Shown in pieces: positions 1 to 5,957 of a stretch of 5,957 nt of DNA. Within the stretch, counting starts at the first letter, position 1. Each line of letters begins with the position of its first letter. A model generated the notes under the pieces. It worked only from the letters and a program-made list of their open reading frames with translations. It had not been told where the DNA came from and did no database searches. Origin of the DNA: Actinomycetota bacterium (GTDB taxonomy: Bacteria; Actinomycetota; Thermoleophilia; Solirubrobacterales; Solirubrobacteraceae); contig VAYD01000126.1 in NCBI GenBank assembly GCA_005883905.1, positions 501 to 6,457 on the forward strand, given 5' to 3'. A program made the position numbers and the translations under genes.

Positions 1-1000
1 GGAGCGCTCGAGCTCCTCGGCCGTCGCGGGCTCGGTGCGGAAGCGCTCGAGCTCGCTCGCCACGACGGCCATCGCGCGGCCCACGTTGTCGGGCCGCGTG
101 CCGAGGTAGAGGCCGACCTGGCCGGTCCCGGCGTACAGCGACTGGAACGAGTAGACCGAGTAGGCCAGGCCACGCTTCTCGCGCACCTCCTGGAACAGCC
201 GCGACGACGATGAGCCGCCGAGGATGTTGTCGAGCACGCGGAGCGCGAAGCGGCGATCATCGTCGCGCGGGATGCCCGGCCCGCCGAGGCACAGGTGGTA
301 CTGCTCGGTGTCCTTGGGGATGAAGCGGATGCGGCGCTCGAGCTCGTCGTGCGGCGCGGTGACCGGCGGCGGCAGCGGCCGGCTGACGCGTGAAGCCTCG
401 GCGGCCCGGATCTGCTCGACCAGCTCGTCGTGGTATGACGAGGTTCTCCCCCGTGTAGCGCTCGTCGTGATAGGCGGCGATCTCCGGCACCGGCACATTG
501 GCGATCACGTCGGCGCGGCCGATGACCGGACGCCCGAGCGGGTGATCGCCGAAGACCGCCTCGCCGAGGACGTCGAAGACCTTGTCCTGCGGGTCGTCCT
601 CGTACATCGCGATCTCCTCGAGGACGATCTCGCGCTCGTTGTCGAGGTCGTCCTGCGCGAAGCGCGGCCGCCAGACCATGTCGGCCATGACGTCCAGCGC
701 CCGCTCGAGGTGCACGTCGAGCACGCGCGAGTAGACCGACGTCGTCTCCTTGCCGGTGCCCGCGTTGAGCTCCGCCCCCATGCCGTCGAAGATCTGGTCG
801 ATCTCCACCGACTCGAAGCGCGCCGTCCCGCGGAACAGCATGTGCTCGATCAGGTGGCTCAGGCCGGCCTCGGGCTCGGCCTCGCCGGCCGACCCGGTGC
901 CGATCCAGAAGCCAAGCGCCACGGAGCGCACTGTGGGCATGCGCTCCGTGACGACCCGGACACCCGAGTCGAGCTCGGTGATCCGGTGCTCTTCGATCAA
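1..1000 (-). pseudogene. M16-family zinc metallopeptidase, frameshifted and partial (runs off left edge)
   Basis: This encodes an M16 (pitrilysin / mitochondrial-processing-peptidase-like) metallopeptidase of the type usually found just downstream of pnp. With the TTG at 1000 as residue 1, the inverted zinc motif HLIEH is at residues 49-53 and the third zinc ligand is the Glu in LEEIAMYEDDP (about 129). Typical conserved text ends at YTGENLV (182-188). The reading frame then shifts: coding resumes at 432 with HDELVEQIRAAE and stays open to the window edge for 144 codons, including LGGSSSSRLFQEVREKRG and the conserved GLAYSVYS segment of the second M16 domain. Between GTC (437-439) and CAC (430-432) only four bases remain, where homologues usually have about eight codons (roughly IAAAGNVD). 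Unshifted, translation yields about 59 foreign residues and stops at 257-259. The start is uncertain: GTG at 1105 or 1096 would overlap pnp and add an Ala/Arg-rich leader that looks like pnp shadow. The break could be a real mutation or an assembly error. Confidence 0.88.
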
Positions 1001-1007
1001 CTCGTCG

Positions 1008-3257
<2,250 letters not shown>

Positions 3258-3266
3258 ATGAAGTTG

Positions 3267-3274
3267 TCCCTTCT
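3267..3274 (-). promoter_or_regulatory. Ribosome binding site of pnp
   Basis: Read on the minus strand this is AGAAGGGA, one base off the AGAAGGAG consensus, nine bases before the ATG at 3257. It supports that start over the upstream in-frame ATG at 3311. Confidence 0.7.
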
Positions 3275-3278
3275 GCGC

Positions 3279-3296
3279 CCGCCCTTCGGTCGGCGG
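3279..3296 (-). other. Small GC hairpin in the pnp leader
   Basis: On the minus strand CCGCC (3296-3292) can pair with GGCGG (3283-3279) around an eight-base loop, forming five G-C pairs that end four bases before the pnp ribosome binding site. In enterobacteria pnp is autoregulated through a 5' leader hairpin; whether this shorter stem does anything similar is only inference. Short GC stems are common by chance in DNA this rich in G and C. Confidence 0.3.
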
Positions 3297-3316
3297 ACGT
3301 TCGTCTTGCATCTAAT

Positions 3317-3328
3317 TTCGGTTCCGAA
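3317..3328. promoter_or_regulatory. 12-bp dyad TTCGGTTCCGAA, possible operator
   Basis: Arms TTCGG and CCGAA flank a two-base TT centre in the region between pnp and the divergent collagen-like gene. A related half, CGGTTC, recurs at 3343-3348, 24 bases from the same hexamer at 3319-3324. The position, just downstream of the weak pnp -10 candidate, would suit a repressor site. No regulator is named because the motif matches none I can identify with confidence. Confidence 0.3.
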
Positions 3329-3335
3329 TGCGGTC

Positions 3336-3341
3336 AGGATA
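3336..3341 (-). promoter_or_regulatory. Weak -10 candidate for pnp (TATCCT)
   Basis: The minus strand reads TATCCT, keeping the important first two bases and the final T of the -10 consensus. Transcription would begin near 3329, leaving a leader of about 70 bases. I see no convincing -35 element 16-18 bases upstream, so this is only the best available candidate. Confidence 0.22.
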
Positions 3342-3401
3342 CCGGTTCGGGGTGTCCGTCCTGTCTGTGACGACCACCAGACGTCCCGGCGCGCGACTCG
3401 C

Positions 3402-3430
3402 TATACACGAGCCCGTTACACAGTTATAGA
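3402..3430 (+). promoter_or_regulatory. AT-rich promoter candidate upstream of the collagen-like gene
   Basis: Two AT-rich hexamers stand out in otherwise GC-rich DNA: TATACA (3402-3407) and TATAGA (3425-3430), separated by 17 bases. TATACA could be a -10 box, giving a leader of about 35 bases. The pair could also be read as -35 and -10, but transcription would then start inside the ribosome binding site, which is unlikely. The same two hexamers recur at 3658-3663 and 3681-3686 in the second repeat copy, so both copies may carry a promoter. Confidence 0.25.
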
Positions 3431-3434
3431 GACT

Positions 3435-3442
3435 GGAGGAGG
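3435..3442 (+). promoter_or_regulatory. Ribosome binding site, left repeat copy
   Basis: GGAGGAGG is a very strong Shine-Dalgarno sequence six bases before the ATG at 3449. It shows that the left copy should be translated even though its reading frame is abortive. Confidence 0.85.
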
Positions 3443-3448
3443 TCCAGC

Positions 3449-3685
3449 ATGTCTCGAACCGTCGTGGCCTGTGTGGTCACAGCACTTGTCGTCGGCGTCA
3501 CCGGTGCGGGCGCCGCAAGCCTCATCACGAGCAGCAAGATCAAGGACGGCACCATCCGGGGCCGTGACATCCACAAGGCGACGATCTCGCTCAACCGCCT
3601 GTCGTCGGGCGCCCAGGCCGCGATCAGGAATGGCGGCAAGACCGGCGCGCGGGGCGCTATACACGAGCCCGTTACACAGTTATAG
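3449..3685 (+). pseudogene. Truncated 5' copy of the collagen-like gene (78 codons plus stop)
   Basis: The first 69 codons are identical to the start of the full-length gene at 3705: a hydrophobic export segment (about residues 4-23), the SSKIKDGTIRGRDI motif and the first collagen-like triplets. At the repeat junction the frame runs into the upstream region of the second copy, giving a short foreign tail (…GAIHEPVTQL) and a TAG at 3683-3685. If real, the product would be a short exported peptide with no C-terminal domain. Its stop lies 19 bases before the second ATG and five bases before the second Shine-Dalgarno, so terminating ribosomes could reinitiate on the full gene. It may instead be an assembly artefact, in which case only one copy exists. 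Confidence 0.8.
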
Positions 3686-3913
3686 AGACTGGAGGAGGTC
3701 CAGCATGTCTCGAACCGTCGTGGCCTGTGTGGTCACAGCACTTGTCGTCGGCGTCACCGGTGCGGGCGCCGCAAGCCTCATCACGAGCAGCAAGATCAAG
3801 GACGGCACCATCCGGGGCCGTGACATCCACAAGGCGACGATCTCGCTCAACCGCCTGTCGTCGGGCGCCCAGGCCGCGATCAGGAATGGCGGCAAGACCG
3901 GCGCGCGGGGCGC
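3655..3913 (+). repeat. Tandem duplication, right copy (period 256 bp)
   Basis: This second copy of the 256-bp unit overlaps the left copy by the three-base CGC junction. It flows without interruption into the rest of the collagen-like gene. The complete absence of differences implies a very recent event, active homogenisation, or an assembly artefact. Confidence 0.96.
3691..3698 (+). promoter_or_regulatory. Ribosome binding site of the full-length collagen-like gene
   Basis: GGAGGAGG lies six bases before the ATG at 3705, identical to the left copy. It fixes this ATG as the start and argues against the long upstream in-frame extension, which stays open only because the DNA is GC-rich. Confidence 0.88.
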
Positions 3914-4616
3914 GAAGGGCGACACCGGCCCGGCCGGCGCCAAGGGCGACAAGGGCGATGCGGGGCTCGACTCCGACCAGCCGCGCGTCGTCGACGCCGG
4001 CAACCTGCGCGGTTTCACCCTCGCACCCAAGGGTGACAACGAAGACACCACCGACAATGGCACGGTCGGCTTCGCCACGCCGCCGGCGGCGCCGTCGCTT
4101 GGCACCAAGGCGCTGAAGTTCACGTCGGGCAACGGCAAGCCGGTCGTGGCGTACGCGCCGCTGCCGGAGGGGCACCACCCCCTCATTGCCGAGCTGACGC
4201 ACGCCAGCTACGAGTCGCTGATCGAGAGCCAGCCGCAGAACGCGCTGGACGTCAGCCTGCAGATCGAGGTCACGAAGTCGACCTCCACGCATTTCGCGAG
4301 CGGCTACACGACGGTGGTGTTCGAGCCCTACCAGAACGGCTCGTCCGAGACGCTCAACGAGTGGCACGGGCATTCGTTCGACCGCGGCAAGGTGTGGTCG
4401 ACGCAGGCGGCAAGCAGCGCCAACCCGTCTGACTGCACACAGGCCGACCCGTGTCCGTTCGAGACGTTCGCGCAGGAGAACCCCAACGCGATCACCCAGA
4501 CGGTCAAGTTCCGCATCGGCCAGAACAACGGCGCAGGGTGGCCCGGGTTCGTCGGCTACGTCGACGACGTTCGTCTGGGCTTCGGCCCGGTCGTCCGCTA
4601 CGACCTCGGCGGCTGA
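3705..4616 (+). CDS. Exported protein of unknown function with a collagen-like stretch
   Basis: The product has 303 residues. The N-terminus is MSRT followed by a hydrophobic run (about 5-23) ending in small residues, consistent with a signal peptide or membrane anchor. The SSKIKDGTIRGRDIHKATISLNR region (28-50) is a motif I recognise from many uncharacterised secreted proteins of Thermoleophilia-like actinobacteria. About eight Gly-X-Y triplets follow (63-87: GKT, GAR, GAK, GDT, GPA, GAK, GDK, GDA), too short to be sure of a stable triple helix. The rest (about 95-303) is rich in beta-prone segments with aromatic residues and ends in GYVDDVRLGFG, which resembles the closing strands of carbohydrate-binding-type beta-sandwiches; this likeness is weak. 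Cys244 and Cys250 could form a disulfide outside the cell. The gene is divergent from pnp and convergent with the glycosidase gene, with only four bases between the two stops. The role is unknown; a cell-surface or extracellular structural or binding protein is inference. Confidence 0.88.
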   Translation: MSRTVVACVVTALVVGVTGAGAASLITSSKIKDGTIRGRDIHKATISLNRLSSGAQAAIRNGGKTGARGAKGDTGPAGAKGDKGDAGLDSDQPRVVDAGNLRGFTLAPKGDNEDTTDNGTVGFATPPAAPSLGTKALKFTSGNGKPVVAYAPLPEGHHPLIAELTHASYESLIESQPQNALDVSLQIEVTKSTSTHFASGYTTVVFEPYQNGSSETLNEWHGHSFDRGKVWSTQAASSANPSDCTQADPCPFETFAQENPNAITQTVKFRIGQNNGAGWPGFVGYVDDVRLGFGPVVRYDLGG

Positions 4617-4620
4617 CGCC

Positions 4621-5957
4621 TCACCGGCCCGGTGGCGCGCACCGCGCGCCACCGATGCCGATCGGCCGCTGCAGCGGCAGACCGCGCGACGACGACCCGG
4701 CCAGCACGCGGTAGCAGCCGGGCGTGACCTGCCAGCCCGCGTCCCAATGGGCGAACGCGCGGCGCCCGAGCGTGAAGCGAACGCGGCGCGAGGTGCCGCG
4801 TTCGAGGCGCAGCTTCGTGAAGGCGCGCAGCTGGCGCGGCGGCTCCCCGGCGTCTGGGGGCTGCGCGACGTACACCTCCGGCACCGCCCAGCCGGTGCGC
4901 CGGCCGATGTTGCGCACGGTCAGCGCGACCTTGACCGCGCTGCCGCGGCGGCGCAGGGCGAGCTTTGAGAACCGGAAGCGCGTGTATGAGCGCCCGAAGC
5001 CGAACGGATAGGCCGGCTGCCTGGCCTTGGCGTCGTAGAAGCGGTAGCCGACCAGCAGGCGCTCCTTGTAGGTCACCGTTTCGCCGACGCCCGGGTACGC
5101 CTCGGGGTCGCCTGCGGTCGGCAGGTCGGCCTCCCAGCGGGGGAACGTCGCGGGCAGGCGGCCGCCGGGATCGACGTCGCCGAACAGGACGCCTGCGATC
5201 GCCGGGCCGCCCTCCTGGCCGGGGTACCACGCCTCGAGCAGCGCCGCGACCTTGTCGCGCCAGGGCGTGAGGACGGGGCCGCCGGTCTCGAGCACCACGA
5301 CTGTGTTGGGCTGCGCGGCGGCGACGGCTTCGATCAGCCCGTCCTGGTCGCCGTGCACGTTCGGGCACTCGAGCGTCAGGCAGGCGCGGTCGGCGCCCTC
5401 GCTCTGGTAGTCGGCGGCGAACACGATCGCCACGTCGGCGCCCTTCGCCACACCGGCCGCGCGCGCCGCGTCCGAGCCGTCGTCGTAGACGACCGTCGAG
5501 CCCTTCGCGCGCGCCTTGATCGCCGTCAGCGGGTCGTGGAACGCGAACGGCTTGACGTTGCCTGACCCGCCACCGGTCGTGAACGTCGTGGCCGGCTCGC
5601 CGATGACCGCGATCGTCTTGCGCGACCGCAGCGGCAGCGTGCGGCGCCGGTTCTCCAGCAGCGTGATCGCCGACTCCTCGATGCCCTGCGCCGTGCGCGC
5701 GTGCGCCGGCTTGTCGATGTGGGCGTCGTCGTCCGCGTAGGCGGCGCGGTCGAAGACGCCGAAGGCGAACAGCGTGCGCAGGTAGCGCCGCACGTGCTCG
5801 TCGACCTGGGCGTCGGTCGCCTGGCCGGTCGTGAGCGCGAGGCGCACCTGCAGCGGCCCGTACGCCATGCCCGGCCAGGGCTCGAAGTCCAGCCCGCCGC
5901 GCAGCGATGCGCCCGCGTCGTAGGCGGCGCCGTAGTCGGCGAGAACCATACCCGCGA
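4621..5957 (-). CDS. Family 3 glycoside hydrolase (beta-glucosidase type), C-terminal part
   Basis: GH3 enzymes hydrolyse beta-linked sugars from the non-reducing end by a retaining mechanism. About 445 residues are visible and the gene continues beyond the right edge; the ATG at 5949 is internal. Counting from that Met, LADYGA matches the conserved SDW/SDY nucleophile motif, with Asp5 as the probable nucleophile, followed by GGLDFEPWPG. The alpha/beta sandwich domain starts near EESAITLLEN (91-100). The acid/base residue is probably Glu184 in YQSEGADR, the SEGxDR loop of the family. WYPGQEGG (241-248) and LPATFPR are further family signatures. FGFGRSYTRFRFS (316-328) opens the fibronectin-III-like C-terminal domain, complete to the TGA at 4621-4623. 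Cys190/195 and Cys412/437 could pair, suggesting an exported enzyme; the signal peptide would be off-window. The exact substrate cannot be read from this part. The last codons encode the junction hairpin. Confidence 0.94.
   Translation of the reverse strand, partial: AGMVLADYGAAYDAGASLRGGLDFEPWPGMAYGPLQVRLALTTGQATDAQVDEHVRRYLRTLFAFGVFDRAAYADDDAHIDKPAHARTAQGIEESAITLLENRRRTLPLRSRKTIAVIGEPATTFTTGGGSGNVKPFAFHDPLTAIKARAKGSTVVYDDGSDAARAAGVAKGADVAIVFAADYQSEGADRACLTLECPNVHGDQDGLIEAVAAAQPNTVVVLETGGPVLTPWRDKVAALLEAWYPGQEGGPAIAGVLFGDVDPGGRLPATFPRWEADLPTAGDPEAYPGVGETVTYKERLLVGYRFYDAKARQPAYPFGFGRSYTRFRFSKLALRRRGSAVKVALTVRNIGRRTGWAVPEVYVAQPPDAGEPPRQLRAFTKLRLERGTSRRVRFTLGRRAFAHWDAGWQVTPGCYRVLAGSSSRGLPLQRPIGIGGARCAPPGR
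4631..4653. terminator. Strong GC hairpin at the convergent junction, likely bidirectional terminator
   Basis: GGTGGCGCGC (4631-4640) and GCGCGCCACC (4644-4653) form a perfect ten-pair stem around a three-base loop, starting 15 bases after the stop of the rightward gene. It lies inside the last codons of the leftward glycosidase gene, ending seven bases before that stop codon. No T-run follows on either strand, so it would be a U-less terminator of the kind often proposed in actinobacteria. Coding constraint alone is a poor explanation for a stem this perfect. Confidence 0.6.
4657..4678. repeat. Two overlapping perfect palindromes
   Basis: GCCGATCGGC (4657-4666) and GCCGCTGCAGCGGC (4665-4678) are perfect palindromes of 10 and 14 bp lying next to the junction hairpin, within the 3' end of the glycosidase gene. 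They could add to transcript-end structure or be a protein site. Chance in GC-rich coding DNA is also plausible. Confidence 0.45.

Larger units (their letters stand above)
3399..3657 (+). repeat. Tandem duplication, left copy (period 256 bp)
   Basis: Positions 3399-3657 match 3655-3913 base for base by eye. The copies share a three-base CGC at each boundary (3399-3401, 3655-3657, 3911-3913). The unit carries the AT-rich upstream segment, the ribosome binding site, the ATG and the first 69 codons of the collagen-like gene. The match fails immediately outside (T at 3398 against G at 3654; T at 3658 against G at 3914), so the edges are sharp. Since 256 is not a multiple of three, the left copy cannot join the gene in frame. 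Confidence 0.96.

Noticed and set aside
3361..3385. Possible hairpin GTCTG…CAGAC in the intergenic region
   Set aside because: Only five pairs with a ten-base loop; too weak to call in this base composition.
3258..3704. In-frame N-terminal extension of the collagen-like gene back to ATG 3258
   Set aside because: It reads the left repeat copy in a wrong frame, yields Arg-rich low-complexity sequence ahead of a signal peptide, and lacks the strong Shine-Dalgarno seen before 3705.
3399..3913. CRISPR-like or mobile-element repeat
   Set aside because: There are only two adjacent copies with no spacer, no terminal inverted repeats and no transposase or integrase nearby; it is a simple tandem duplication.
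3672..4652. A 326-codon open frame on the minus strand opposite the collagen-like gene
   Set aside because: Arg/Ala/Val-rich composition with no domain; a shadow of the plus-strand gene, which has a signal segment, ribosome binding site and collagen triplets.
4598..5368. A 256-codon minus-strand frame overlapping the GH3 gene
   Set aside because: Very rich in Arg, Ala and Pro, and in a different frame from the clear GH3 catalytic and fibronectin-III-like sequence.

Overview
The window is GC-rich, dense with genes, and reads like the chromosome of a high-GC actinobacterium. The pnp to M16-peptidase pair is common in Actinobacteria. The secreted protein in the middle has an N-terminal 'SSKIKDGTIRGRDI' motif followed by a short collagen-like stretch, a layout I associate with Thermoleophilia (Solirubrobacterales). 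The class-level guess is inference; the phylum-level one is firmer.

Layout from left to right. Positions 1-1000 (minus) hold an M16 zinc-metallopeptidase gene that runs off the left edge and is broken at about 433-436 by a frameshift that looks like a deletion of about 20 bases. Positions 1008-3257 (minus) hold an intact, full-length pnp (polynucleotide phosphorylase). It ends within a few bases of the M16 start or overlaps it, depending on the start chosen, so the two form an operon read leftward. Positions 3258-3448 form a short divergent intergenic region with a pnp ribosome binding site, a small leader hairpin, a 12-bp dyad and weak promoter candidates. Positions 3399-3913 are a perfect tandem duplication with a 256-bp period. 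It copies the upstream region, ribosome binding site and first 69 codons of the rightward gene. The left copy is an abortive 78-codon ORF (3449-3685). The right copy continues into the full 303-residue exported collagen-like protein (3705-4616). Convergent to it, 4621-5957 (minus) is the C-terminal part of a family 3 glycoside hydrolase whose N-terminal half lies beyond the right edge. A near-ideal GC hairpin and further palindromes sit at the convergent junction (4631-4678).

Functionally there are three units: RNA turnover with a possible processing peptidase (pnp-M16), a secreted protein of unknown role, and a beta-glucosidase-type sugar hydrolase. Nothing ties them into one pathway. The points most worth attention are the two structural lesions, the M16 deletion/frameshift and the exact 256-bp duplication. 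Each is either recent mutation or an assembly error, and reads across the two sites would decide. I do not see a convincing new defence, mobile or RNA-guided system here.
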